A stretch of 35,279 nucleotides of DNA, from the NCBI GenBank assembly GCA_902566365.1, contig CACFIH010000011.1, forward strand, positions 1 through 35,279, read 5' to 3'. The position numbers and the translations under genes are program-made. Position 1 is the first letter of the stretch. Every line of letters begins with the position of its first letter. The stretch comes from an uncultured Pelagibacteraceae bacterium. GTDB taxonomy: Bacteria; Pseudomonadota; Alphaproteobacteria; Pelagibacterales; Pelagibacteraceae. Under the pieces are notes generated by a model, which worked only from the letters and a program-made list of their open reading frames with translations, was not told the DNA's origin and ran no database searches. Positions 18,855 to 27,365 of this stretch are shown one piece after another.

Positions 18855-19601
18855 ATGAGCTCAGATCAAAATATACTTGTGAAATTAAACAAAGCTGGTT
18901 TTAGTTTAAATAATAAATGGCTTGTTAAAGGAGTATCACTTCAAGTTGAGAAAGGTAAAATAGTTACTTTAATAGGTCCAAATGGATCAGGAAAAAGTAC
19001 AACAGCTAAAATTGCTTTGGGTATTTACAAAAAGATTGATGGTTCAGTTGAAAAATATACAAATAAAGTTGGATATGTTCCACAGAAAATTTCAATTGAT
19101 TGGACACTGCCGCTAAGAGTAAATGATTTCATGGTATTAACTGAAAGTCTTGATAAAGAATCAATAGATGAAGCTCTATCTCTGACTGGTGTCATTCATC
19201 TTAAAGATAAAAATTTGGGTGACTTATCGGGTGGAGAATTTCAAAGAGTATTACTTGCAAGAGCTATTTCAAAAAAACCAGAATTATTGGTACTAGATGA
19301 ACCTGTACAAGGAGTAGATTTTACTGGTGAGATTGCATTATACGAACTAATTAAGAAAATTTCAGATGAATTGAACTGTGGTATTTTATTAATTTCTCAC
19401 GACTTACATACGGTTATGAGTGCAACTGATCATGTGGTTTGTTTAAACGGTCATGTATGTTGCTCAGGGTCGCCAATGGATGTTGCAAAAAATAATGAAT
19501 ATAAAGCTTTATTTGGTGAGCAAGCTTCTCAAATATTATCAAGATATGAGCATAGACACGATCATATTCATACAAGTGAAGGTGAAATAAAGAAAAACTA
19601 A
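18855..19601 (+). CDS. znuC: Zinc ABC transporter ATP-binding protein ZnuC
   Basis: This is the cytoplasmic ATPase that powers zinc import with ZnuB. It has 248 residues. It shows Walker A GPNGSGKST (about 39-47), the Q-loop YVPQKISIDW, signature LSGGEFQRVLLARA, Walker B LLVLDEPVQGVD and the H-loop ISHDLHTV. The C-terminus has a short His cluster (YEHRHDHIHTS), as in other ZnuC proteins. The znuB start follows the stop codon directly. Confidence 0.95.
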   Translation: MSSDQNILVKLNKAGFSLNNKWLVKGVSLQVEKGKIVTLIGPNGSGKSTTAKIALGIYKKIDGSVEKYTNKVGYVPQKISIDWTLPLRVNDFMVLTESLDKESIDEALSLTGVIHLKDKNLGDLSGGEFQRVLLARAISKKPELLVLDEPVQGVDFTGEIALYELIKKISDELNCGILLISHDLHTVMSATDHVVCLNGHVCCSGSPMDVAKNNEYKALFGEQASQILSRYEHRHDHIHTSEGEIKKN

Positions 19602-20405
19602 ATGTTAGATGATTTTTTTATAAGAGCTTTAATAGCCGGTATTGGAGTTGCAATAGTTACTGGACCTCTTGGATGTTTTGTTGTTTGGAGAAGATTATCT
19701 TATTTTGGAGATACTCTAGCCCACTCTGCTTTGCTTGGAGTGACATTAGCTTATTCAATGGAATTCAACATAGCGTTCTCGGTATTCATTATTTCATCTT
19801 TAATAGCTTTAACTTTAATACAACTTCAAAAAAGAACTAATCTACCAGGTGATGCTTTGCTCGGTCTCTTAGCTCACTCATCGTTAGCTGTAGGACTAGT
19901 AGTTATAGGTTTTTTATCATTTATTAGATTTGATATTATGGGATTACTATTTGGAGATATATTGGCTGTTACTGTTGATGATCTATTAATAATATGGATT
20001 GGAGGTGCATTAATCCTCTTGATTTTAGGATTAATTTGGAAACCTTTATTTGCATCAACTGTTAATTATGAACTTGCTGAAGCAGAAGGGTTAAATCCTG
20101 ATCGAGCAAAAGCTATATTTACGATCTTAATGGCAGCAATCATTGCAATATCAATTAAGATGGTTGGCTTATTATTAATAACCGGAATGTTAATTATACC
20201 TGCTGCGATGTCTAGAAATATCTCTTCTAGCCCTCAGAAAATGGTAATCTATTCAATCATTGGTGGTTTATTATCTGTAATTTTAGGATTATTTTCCTCA
20301 TTAGAATTTAATACTGCTTCAGGCCCATCAATTATAGCAGCTTCTTTATTCTTATTTATCTTGTCATTATTAAATATAAAGCAATCGATTAAATTGAAAA
20401 ATTAA
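19602..20405 (+). CDS. znuB: Zinc ABC transporter permease ZnuB
   Basis: This membrane permease of the ZnuABC importer belongs to the ABC-3 family. It has 267 residues and about eight hydrophobic segments. The early motif PLGCFVVWRRLSYFGDTLAH and the later GLLLITGMLIIPAAMSRN are typical of this permease family. It is immediately downstream of znuC and 15 bases upstream of zur. Confidence 0.95.
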   Translation: MLDDFFIRALIAGIGVAIVTGPLGCFVVWRRLSYFGDTLAHSALLGVTLAYSMEFNIAFSVFIISSLIALTLIQLQKRTNLPGDALLGLLAHSSLAVGLVVIGFLSFIRFDIMGLLFGDILAVTVDDLLIIWIGGALILLILGLIWKPLFASTVNYELAEAEGLNPDRAKAIFTILMAAIIAISIKMVGLLLITGMLIIPAAMSRNISSSPQKMVIYSIIGGLLSVILGLFSSLEFNTASGPSIIAASLFLFILSLLNIKQSIKLKN

Positions 20406-20420
20406 TGAGGAATCAGTAGA

Positions 20421-20813
20421 ATGAATAAAATGCAAACCCTTTCAAAAAATCAGCAAATCATTTTTGATTTAATTGATAAATCACCTGAACCAATGAAGGC
20501 TTATGCAATACTTTTTAATGTTCAAAAAAAAGGTATTAAAGCACCATTACAAGTATATCGAGCGTTAGATAAGTTAGTTGAAATAGGAAAAATTCATAAA
20601 ATTGAAAGCAGAAATGCCTTTATAGCCTGTCAAAATTCTAGTTGTCAGGTATCAAAAGCCACTGCATTTTCAATCTGTGAGATCTGTGAAAAAGTAACAG
20701 AAATTAGCAGTGCAAGTCTTTCTAAATACTTAACTAATTTCAAAGACAAAGATGGTATGAAATATAGTAAATACAATCTTGAGTTTTTTGGATTATGTAA
20801 AAAGTGTAGATAA
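20421..20813 (+). CDS. zur: Fur-family zinc regulator (Zur) with a histidine-poor sensor site
   Basis: This is the probable zinc-responsive repressor of the znu genes. It has 130 residues. The N-terminal winged helix includes LQVYRALDKLVEIGKIHKIES. The structural-zinc CxxC pairs are CEIC (Cys86, Cys89) and CKKC (Cys126, Cys129). The regulatory site looks altered: apart from His59, no His remains in the protein, while Cys70 and Cys75 lie where characterised Zur proteins carry Cys and His ligands. The identity rests on the fold, the znuCB linkage and the Zur boxes upstream. It would be autoregulated if co-transcribed with znuCB. Confidence 0.9.
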   Translation: MNKMQTLSKNQQIIFDLIDKSPEPMKAYAILFNVQKKGIKAPLQVYRALDKLVEIGKIHKIESRNAFIACQNSSCQVSKATAFSICEICEKVTEISSASLSKYLTNFKDKDGMKYSKYNLEFFGLCKKCR

Positions 20814-20871
20814 TCCTTTATTTTAATAAATTCTTAACATAACTGAAATAATAATAACGAAAGGAAATTTT

Positions 20872-21093
20872 ATGTTTATAAAAAAATATCTAAAGTGGAT
20901 CAGTACGTTTCTAGTTTTAGTAGGAATACTTCTTACAAATTTAAATATATATCCATTAAATATATATTTTCATGGATTGGGAGTTGTTGGATGGACTATT
21001 GCAGGATTTATGAGCAAAGATAAAGCAATCTTAACAAACTTTGGATTACAAATTCCATTGTTTGTAATTGGTATTTATAAAGTTATTTTTTAA
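20872..21093 (+). CDS. Small two-helix membrane protein upstream of arsC
   Basis: This is a 73-residue hydrophobic protein with two to three possible membrane segments (about 8-26, 31-46 and 56-72) and few charged residues outside the N-terminal Lys cluster. I do not recognise a characterised family. A good ribosome binding site (AAAGGA, about 7 bases upstream) supports real translation. Its stop is immediately followed by the arsC start, so the two should be coupled. The function is unknown. Linkage to arsC and the channel gene makes a role in metalloid or solute transport possible, but this is only context. Confidence 0.75.
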   Translation: MFIKKYLKWISTFLVLVGILLTNLNIYPLNIYFHGLGVVGWTIAGFMSKDKAILTNFGLQIPLFVIGIYKVIF

Positions 21094-21525
21094 ATGAAGA
21101 ATATATTGTTCGTATGCACAGGTAATTCAGCAAGAAGTATTATTGCTGAAAGTATAATAAACAACGAGTATGATGATTTGTATAAAGGTTTTAGTGCTGG
21201 AAGTAATCCAACAGGAAATGTAAACGAAGATGTGAAGAATTATTTATTATCAAAACATTATGATCTTTCAAATTATAGATCTAAAAATTTTAATGAGTTT
21301 ATTAATGGTCAAATTAAAATAGATTATGTTATTACAGTTTGTAATAATGCCAGTAATGAAGTCTGCCCTATTTGGCCAAATAAAGATCAGATAATTCATT
21401 GGGATATAGAGGATCCTGTAAAATTACTTAATGAAACAAATGACTTAAATAAAAAAGATGAAATAATTGAAAAAGTTTTTAATCATATTAATGAAAATAT
21501 AAAGGAACTACTTAATGAAAAATAA
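21094..21525 (+). CDS. arsC: Arsenate reductase, low-molecular-weight phosphatase type
   Basis: This enzyme reduces arsenate to arsenite in the cytoplasm. It has 143 residues. The phosphatase-type loop CTGNSARS starts at Cys8, with Arg14 as anion ligand. The acid is Asp107 in DIEDP. Two more cysteines, Cys83 (TVCNNA) and Cys91 (EVCPIW), sit near the positions of the redox-relay cysteines of thioredoxin-coupled ArsC proteins, which argues for a reductase over a tyrosine phosphatase. It overlaps the following channel gene by 11 bases. Confidence 0.85.
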   Translation: MKNILFVCTGNSARSIIAESIINNEYDDLYKGFSAGSNPTGNVNEDVKNYLLSKHYDLSNYRSKNFNEFINGQIKIDYVITVCNNASNEVCPIWPNKDQIIHWDIEDPVKLLNETNDLNKKDEIIEKVFNHINENIKELLNEK

Positions 21526-22174
21526 AAGTCGTTATTTTCTTGCTGAACTATTGGGCAGTTGTTTTTTGGTAATGATTATTGTTGGCTCAGGTTTAATGGC
21601 TGAAAACTTAACCAATGACGTTGCTGTGATGTTAATTGCAAACACAATAGCAACAGGAGCAGGTTTATTTGTGCTTATTACAGTATTTGCTGATGTATCA
21701 GGAGCTCACTTTAATCCATTTGTAAGTATCGCAATGACAATAACAGGTAAATTAAAAAAGAAACTATTACCCTTTTATATTATTGCTCAATTAGTTGGAT
21801 GCCTGATTGGTGTTGGTTTAGCTAATTTCTTTTTTGAACATGAGATTTATGAATTATCTACTAAGTCAAGAGATGGAATTTACATATTCACATCTGAGGT
21901 AATAGCAACATTAGGGCTTATTACAATAATTTTTGGTTCAATGAAGTCAGGTAAAATTGCTGTTGCCGCTAGTGTTGGTCTTTATATTACTGCCGGTTAT
22001 TGGTTTACTTCTTCAACTTCATTTGCTAATCCAGCTGTTGCTATTGCTAGAACATTTACAGAGTCGTTTACTGGTATTAGTTATTTAAATACTCCTTATT
22101 ATATTTTAGCTGAGCTTATTGGAATGTTAATTGCTGTATTTATTGTTAAAAAGTTATTTTTAGAGAAAAATTGA
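21515..22174 (+). CDS. Aquaporin/aquaglyceroporin-family channel, likely arsenite exit (AqpS-like)
   Basis: This is a 219-residue MIP-family channel with six membrane segments and two half-helices. The first signature is NPF (67-69) where most aquaporins have NPA. The second is NPA (172-174), followed by Val175 where the selectivity-filter Arg normally sits. In Sinorhizobium meliloti, AqpS next to ArsC lets arsenite made from arsenate flow out of the cell, and the gene pairing here supports the same role. No arsR, arsB or acr3 is visible. Water or a small neutral solute are alternatives. Confidence 0.8.
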   Translation: MKNKSRYFLAELLGSCFLVMIIVGSGLMAENLTNDVAVMLIANTIATGAGLFVLITVFADVSGAHFNPFVSIAMTITGKLKKKLLPFYIIAQLVGCLIGVGLANFFFEHEIYELSTKSRDGIYIFTSEVIATLGLITIIFGSMKSGKIAVAASVGLYITAGYWFTSSTSFANPAVAIARTFTESFTGISYLNTPYYILAELIGMLIAVFIVKKLFLEKN

Positions 22175-22662
22175 AAAATATAAAACTTACCAATCGAATA
22201 AGTTTAATTAACAAAAAATTTAAGAAAAAAGAGTTTTATCATTATCTTAAAACTTCTAATCTTTCATTAGTAATACCTAAGCTTAAAGACAAATATATAG
22301 TAGTATCTCAAAAAAGAGTTCCAATTAATAAAATTAATTACGAGTTTCCTTCTGGCATAGTGGAAAAAAAGGAAACAACTCTCCAATCAGCATATAAGGA
22401 ATTAAGAGAAGAAACAGGATATAGATCGAGATCAAAATTGAGTAAAATAATAACTTTTTATAACGAACCTGGAAGACTAACTACTAAAATTACTGGTTAT
22501 TACACAGAAGACTTAATTAAAATTTCGAAACCAGAACAGGGTATTAGAATTCATCTTTTTAATCAAAGAGAGATATTTAAATTAATATTAAATCAAAAAT
22601 TCAATAATAGTTCTCATATAGCAATGTTTTTTTATTTAATAACAGTTCTTAAAAAACTATAA
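22171..22662 (+). CDS. Nudix hydrolase (TTG start)
   Basis: This is a 163-residue hydrolase of the nucleoside-diphosphate-linked type. The Nudix box runs GIVEKKETTLQSAYKELREE with TGY following. It fits the family consensus except that the usual Arg before Glu is Lys. The start is taken as TTG at 22171, which overlaps the channel-gene stop (TTGA), so translation is probably coupled. The sequence YNEPGRLTTKITGYYTEDL resembles ADP-ribose pyrophosphatase relatives, but the substrate cannot be assigned. It ends the zur-ars plus-strand run. Confidence 0.8.
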   Translation: MKNIKLTNRISLINKKFKKKEFYHYLKTSNLSLVIPKLKDKYIVVSQKRVPINKINYEFPSGIVEKKETTLQSAYKELREETGYRSRSKLSKIITFYNEPGRLTTKITGYYTEDLIKISKPEQGIRIHLFNQREIFKLILNQKFNNSSHIAMFFYLITVLKKL

Positions 22663-22741
22663 ACTAAAGGTTGTATCAAAATATCTTTTTTATTTAAGGA
22701 TTATATGATTAAATCAAATATTAAATAATTCGGAGGCATTA

Positions 22742-22951
22742 ATGAGAAAAAAACTAAAAAAAAATGAAAAGAAAAAAACAAAGATATTAAAATCAATAGA
22801 CAAACTTAAAAATAAAATTACAGCAAAAGAAAAAAAATTATCAAGCCTTAATATTAAAATTGCTGGTCTAGAAAAAAAGGTTGCAGAAAAAAAAGCAAAA
22901 AAGCTTGCTAAGAAAAATGCAGAGCAGTCTCCTGCATCTATAAATAATTAA
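22742..22951 (+). CDS. Lysine-rich small coiled-coil protein, unknown function
   Basis: This 69-residue protein contains 24 lysines. The heptad-like spacing of Leu and Ile through residues 15-58 (for example LKSIDKLKNKI and LSSLNIKIAGLEKKVAEKK) suggests one coiled coil. The tail AEQSPASINN is neutral. A strong GGAGG ribosome binding site lies 5 bases before the ATG, one of the best in the window, so abundant expression is likely. I recognise no family. A nucleic-acid-binding or scaffold role is plausible from charge, not shown. A strong hairpin follows the stop. Confidence 0.7.
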   Translation: MRKKLKKNEKKKTKILKSIDKLKNKITAKEKKLSSLNIKIAGLEKKVAEKKAKKLAKKNAEQSPASINN

Positions 22952-22962
22952 TTCCAAATCGT

Positions 22963-22996
22963 CTTTCTCCCTTCTCATTTAAGAGAAGGAAGAAAG
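22963..22996. terminator. Long hairpin after the lysine-rich gene
   Basis: The arm CTTTCTCCCTTCTC pairs with GAGAAGGAAGAAAG over 14 positions with one mismatch, around a 6-base loop. There is no T-run after it on either strand, so it is not a textbook intrinsic terminator. It may protect the transcript 3' end or act between the convergent genes. The remaining 175 bases to the ppx stop hold no open reading frame that I can support. Confidence 0.55.
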
Positions 22997-23172
22997 TAGT
23001 TAATCAACAAAATTTAAACAGGGGAAAAAATAATGAATATTTAAACTTTGATGGTGCTTTATACATAAACTAAATTACAAAATTATTTACTTATTGTTAA
23101 AGTTAAATGAATTTAAATTAAAATAATGTTACAAAAAAATATCACTCAATTAAAAATAGAATTAAATTTAAT

Positions 23173-24684
23173 TTATCTTGAATTATTTGAGTAAATTACT
23201 CTTGGTTCTAAAAATAATTCTCTAGCAAGAGCTTTAAATCTTTTAGTAACTTGTTTTGAGATTATTTCTTGATGTTGTGATGGAATTTTTAAAAATACAG
23301 CATTACCTCTTTTATACAATTTAAACTCTTCAAGAAATATTGTAGATATCGAGGTCAATGATTGTGAAAATCTCAATGCTGCTCCAACTTGTTTGCTTGA
23401 AAAAATTTCATTATTATTTAAAAAAGTTAGATACTCCATCTTTGGATTATACTTGATACTACAGTACCGCCAATAACATGACAAAGCTAATTGTATTCTT
23501 TCTTTATGAGTCAATCTAAGTAAAGGAGTATTTATTGTTTCTTGAAATACCAATTCAGCTTTTTGAAATGCTCCTAATCCCCAATCCATATGACTTAATA
23601 CACATGCCAGATATAATAATTTCTTATTAAAATGTTCATTGCCTTCAAAAACTGGCTGAATAAAATCATAATATTTTTTATAGTTCGATCCTAGATCACC
23701 TCTTTTTTTTGCAATATTCTCAAGTGCTTTATGAAAAATTTCTGATTCTTTTACATCTTTAAAATAGTCAATTGATAAAGAACCTTCACGCAAACCGCTT
23801 ATAGAACAAATTATATTTCTTGGATTTGTAACTCTCATAATTTCATCAAGTATAATGCAACTATAAGGTAAATACGCTGTTCTAGATTTTGAAATATACT
23901 CAACTGTTTTAAGTTTAGATTTATTAAAAGATGAAATTTTTTCAACAAACTTAGATAAAACATTGTTATCAATACTATATTGATGAATTATATGTACCGG
24001 ATGATTATTTTGAAAAAGATGTAATTTAAATAATGCTCGCCAGGTACCTCCAACTAAATATAGATTATTAAATTTCTTTTTTGAAAGCCATTTTTCTTCT
24101 CTTAATAATTTTTTGATATATTTTGCTAAATTTCTTTTTTTAACTATAGGATTATTTAATAATCTTAAAACTCCAATAGGTAATGAGGTTTTATTAGTAA
24201 CTATATTATTTTCAACTCGAGCTAATTCTAAACTTCCACCTCCAAGATCAGCAACTAATCCATTGACATTTTCAAAGCCTATTTTTACTCCCTCAGCTGA
24301 GCATTCAGCTTCTTCTTCACCAGATAATATATTAATCTTAGTTTTAAAAAGTTTTTCAACTTCATTAATAAATGGTTTTGTATCAGTCGCTTCTCTTAAA
24401 ACTGCTGTTGCAATGATTTTAAGATTTGTGATTTTTGAAACATTTAAAATTTCAGAGAATCTTTTTAAAACTTTTAAAGCATATTCGGTACCAGATCTGT
24501 GAAGTTTTTTGGATTTATCTAAATTTTTTCCAAGTTCACAAACTGCTTTTTCATTAAAAAAAGGCACACGAGAAGAACTGAAATCTTCATAAATTAGCAT
24601 TCTTATAGAGTTTGATCCAATGTCTATTATAGCTAATTTTGCCTGATTTAATTTTAAACTATTTTTACTTTTAATTACTTCCAC
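23173..24684 (-). CDS. ppx: Exopolyphosphatase / guanosine pentaphosphate phosphatase (Ppx/GppA family)
   Basis: This enzyme removes terminal phosphates from polyphosphate and, in some relatives, hydrolyses pppGpp. It has 503 residues. The actin-like ATPase fold shows IDIGSNSIRMLIYE near residues 20-33 and GLVADLGGGSLELARVE near 142. A long C-terminal helical region follows. The start codon is GTG at 24684, since no suitable ATG precedes the conserved N-terminus. It overlaps the ppk end by 14 bases, so storage and release enzymes are co-expressed. Confidence 0.93.
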   Translation of the reverse strand: MEVIKSKNSLKLNQAKLAIIDIGSNSIRMLIYEDFSSSRVPFFNEKAVCELGKNLDKSKKLHRSGTEYALKVLKRFSEILNVSKITNLKIIATAVLREATDTKPFINEVEKLFKTKINILSGEEEAECSAEGVKIGFENVNGLVADLGGGSLELARVENNIVTNKTSLPIGVLRLLNNPIVKKRNLAKYIKKLLREEKWLSKKKFNNLYLVGGTWRALFKLHLFQNNHPVHIIHQYSIDNNVLSKFVEKISSFNKSKLKTVEYISKSRTAYLPYSCIILDEIMRVTNPRNIICSISGLREGSLSIDYFKDVKESEIFHKALENIAKKRGDLGSNYKKYYDFIQPVFEGNEHFNKKLLYLACVLSHMDWGLGAFQKAELVFQETINTPLLRLTHKERIQLALSCYWRYCSIKYNPKMEYLTFLNNNEIFSSKQVGAALRFSQSLTSISTIFLEEFKLYKRGNAVFLKIPSQHQEIISKQVTKRFKALARELFLEPRVIYSNNSR

Positions 24685-26827
24685 TTTTAATCAATCTTAA
24701 GTGCAGTTGTTTAGGCTGCATTCTTAGTTTAGCTTTACCTCTTCCAGATAAGCTCGGATTATTCATAAAATATTCATGAGCTGAAAAGGAATCGCTCTTA
24801 CTATATTTAATTTTTTTATAATTACCATCAGCTTCAAGTTCCCAGCTCTGATTAGTATCAAGATAATTTGCCAACATTATTTGATCTAAGATCTGTTCAT
24901 GAACAGTCTCATTTTCAATTGGGACTAGAAGTTCTACCCTTCGATTTAAATTTCTCGGCATTAAATCAGCTGACGAAATATATACTTTTGCATTTCTATT
25001 AGGCATTTTTTTTGTACCATTACTAAAGCAGTAAATTCTAGAATGCTCTAAAAATCTTCCTATGATACTTTTTACAAATATGTTTTCTGATCTATCTTTT
25101 ACTCCTGGTCTTAAACAACAAACACCCCTTACAAATAAATGAATTTTTACACCAGCATTCGAAGCTTCATAAAATTTATCAATAATTTCTGGATCTACTA
25201 AAGAGTTCATTTTTGCCCAAATAGCTGCAAATTTTCCATTTTTAGAATTTTTAATTTCAGCATCAATATTTTCATTTAAGGTTTGCCTCATATTTACTGG
25301 TGAAATAGAAATTTTATTTAAATTTTTTGGTTTTGCGTATCCTGTTACATAATTGAAAAACTTTTCAACATCTGATGCCATTTTCTTATCACAACTAAAT
25401 AAAGACAAATCAGTATAAATTTTAGCATTTACTGGATGATAATTGCCAGTTCCTAAATGAAAATAAGTTTGTATTTTACCCTGTTCTCTTCTTAAAACTA
25501 ATGATGATTTTGCATGAGTTTTATATTTAGCAAAACCATAAACAATTTGAACACCTACTTTTTCTAAACTTCTTGATAGTTGAATATTAGCTTCCTCATC
25601 AAATCTAGCTTTAATTTCAATTAAAGCGGTAACTGTTTTTCCGTTTTCTGCAGCTGTTATTAAAGCTTTAACAATAGGTGAGTCTAGAGTTGTTCTATAT
25701 AGAGTTTGTTTTATAGCTATAACTTTTTTATCATTTGCTGCTTGGTTTAAAAATTCAATTACTGAGTCAAATGTTTCGAAAGGATGATGAACAACTAAAT
25801 CTTTCTTTTTAATAGTTTCAAAAAAATTATCATTATATTCTTTTAATCTTTCAACTTCTCTAGGTGTAAAATGTTTAAATCTTAATTTTGGATTTTTTAC
25901 TTTACATATTTGATCTATATCTTGAATTCCAACAAGACCAGCAACATCATAAATATAGTCAGGATTTATATCTAATTTATTAGTTATAAATCTTATCAGT
26001 TCGTTATCACTATTTTCAAGAACCTCTAAACGAACAATATCACCCGTTCTACGTCTTTTTAAAGCCAATTCAAAAGATCTAACCAAATCTTCTGCTTCCT
26101 CTTGAATCTCTACATCGCTGTCTCTTATTACTCTAAAAATCATTTTCTTTTCTAAATCATGATCTGGAAAAATTTCATTAGCAAAAAAACTTATTACATC
26201 ATCTAGAATCACAAATTTCTTATGATTTTTTGAAGACTCAATTTCAATAAATCTAGATAATGCTTTTGGTATTACTATTATTGAGTTTAAAATCCTTTTT
26301 TTATTTTTTTTTCTTAACTTCATTACAATTGCTCTTCCTTGATTGATTATAAATGGAAATGGATGTGCAGGATCAATTGCTGATGGTGTTAATAAAGGGT
26401 AAATCTCTTCTTTAAATATTTCTAAAAGTTTTTTTTTATCCTTAGTATTTAAATTAACTGGTTTAACTAAATTGATATTATTTTTTTTTAATTCCATAAT
26501 CAGTTGAATAAAAATTTTGTTCTGTTTTTTTAATAGATTCTTAGTTTCAAGCACTACCTCATCCATTTGCTCTTCAGGTGTCAAACCATCAGAGCTTAGT
26601 GAGTCAACTTCTTGTTTTATTTGACTATATAACCCAGCTACACGGACCATAAAAAATTCATCTAGATTAGACCCAGCAATTGATAAAAACTTTACTCTTT
26701 CATAAAGAGGATTTTCGATATTTTGCGCCTCTAAAAGTACTCTATCGTTGAATTTTAACCAAGAAAGCTCTCTATTTATATATTTAGATTTCAACTCTTC
26801 TTTATGTTGTTTTTTTAAAGCAGTCAT
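24671..26827 (-). CDS. ppk: Polyphosphate kinase (Ppk1)
   Basis: This enzyme reversibly makes long-chain polyphosphate from ATP. It has 718 residues. The N-terminal domain begins NRELSWLKFNDRVLLEAQN. The phospholipase-D-like catalytic half contains YGFAKYKTHAKSSLVLRR with His438 as the phosphorylated residue, and HLGTGNYHP follows. A second conserved His is in FLEHSRIYCFSNG. The start codon is 13 bases from that of the divergent SixA-type gene, so its promoter must lie largely within coding DNA. It is linked to the neighbouring Pho and Pst genes by function. Confidence 0.97.
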   Translation of the reverse strand: MTALKKQHKEELKSKYINRELSWLKFNDRVLLEAQNIENPLYERVKFLSIAGSNLDEFFMVRVAGLYSQIKQEVDSLSSDGLTPEEQMDEVVLETKNLLKKQNKIFIQLIMELKKNNINLVKPVNLNTKDKKKLLEIFKEEIYPLLTPSAIDPAHPFPFIINQGRAIVMKLRKKNKKRILNSIIVIPKALSRFIEIESSKNHKKFVILDDVISFFANEIFPDHDLEKKMIFRVIRDSDVEIQEEAEDLVRSFELALKRRRTGDIVRLEVLENSDNELIRFITNKLDINPDYIYDVAGLVGIQDIDQICKVKNPKLRFKHFTPREVERLKEYNDNFFETIKKKDLVVHHPFETFDSVIEFLNQAANDKKVIAIKQTLYRTTLDSPIVKALITAAENGKTVTALIEIKARFDEEANIQLSRSLEKVGVQIVYGFAKYKTHAKSSLVLRREQGKIQTYFHLGTGNYHPVNAKIYTDLSLFSCDKKMASDVEKFFNYVTGYAKPKNLNKISISPVNMRQTLNENIDAEIKNSKNGKFAAIWAKMNSLVDPEIIDKFYEASNAGVKIHLFVRGVCCLRPGVKDRSENIFVKSIIGRFLEHSRIYCFSNGTKKMPNRNAKVYISSADLMPRNLNRRVELLVPIENETVHEQILDQIMLANYLDTNQSWELEADGNYKKIKYSKSDSFSAHEYFMNNPSLSGRGKAKLRMQPKQLHLRLIKSGSN

Positions 26828-26840
26828 ATATTTAGATTTT

Positions 26841-27365
26841 ATGTATCAATTATACGTCATGAGACACGCAAAATCTAGTTGGGATGATTTAAGTATTAAT
26901 GATTTTGATAGACCACTTACTAAAAGAGGCAAGAAAAATGCAAAAATGATTTGTGAATTTTTTGTTAAAAAAAAATTTAAATTTGATTATGCATTAATTT
27001 CATCATCAAAAAGAACAAAAAAAACTTTTCAAATTTTATCCAAGAAAATTAATAAGCCAAAAAAAGTTAATTTTTCAAAAGATTTATATTTAGTTGATGA
27101 GAATGCAATTGTAAAAAAAATTAAAGAAATATCCAGTGAATATAAATCAATTTTGATTATAAACCATGAACCATCAGTGAAAAATTTAGTACGAAATCTT
27201 ACAAAAAATCATAATACGAATAATTTTAAACTAATGAATTATAAATTCCCAACAGCAGCATTTGCAAAAATTGAGTTTGATATTAAATCCTGGAATGAAG
27301 TTGAGAAAAAGGGAGTATTAAAAAAATTTATAAGACCCAAAGATCTTCAAGATTCTAAAGAATAA
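26841..27365 (+). CDS. sixA: SixA-type phosphohistidine phosphatase (histidine phosphatase superfamily)
   Basis: This is a 174-residue member of the phosphoglycerate-mutase-like superfamily. I start it at the ATG at 26841. An ATG 93 bases upstream would add a segment read antisense to ppk. The catalytic LYVMRHAKSSWDD carries the RHA motif. INHEPSVKNLVRNL supplies the second catalytic His region. E. coli SixA removes phosphate from the phosphotransferase relay protein. The partner here is unknown. The last 19 bases overlap phoB tail-to-tail. Confidence 0.85.
   Translation: MYQLYVMRHAKSSWDDLSINDFDRPLTKRGKKNAKMICEFFVKKKFKFDYALISSSKRTKKTFQILSKKINKPKKVNFSKDLYLVDENAIVKKIKEISSEYKSILIINHEPSVKNLVRNLTKNHNTNNFKLMNYKFPTAAFAKIEFDIKSWNEVEKKGVLKKFIRPKDLQDSKE

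Noticed and set aside
22705..22728. A 7-residue open frame (ATG to TAA) preceded by AAGGA, just upstream of the lysine-rich gene; a possible leader peptide.
   Set aside because: Too short to support, in AT-rich DNA such frames arise by chance, and no alternative hairpins or regulatory codon run are visible.
23033..23044. ATG-AAT-ATT-TAA preceded by AGGGG, looking like a gene start with a good ribosome binding site.
   Set aside because: The frame closes after three codons and no continuation in other frames looks like a known protein. I cannot call it a broken gene.
26748..26840. A longer SixA start overlapping ppk in antisense.
   Set aside because: The extra residues are a shadow of ppk, and the RHA motif normally lies within the first ten or so residues.
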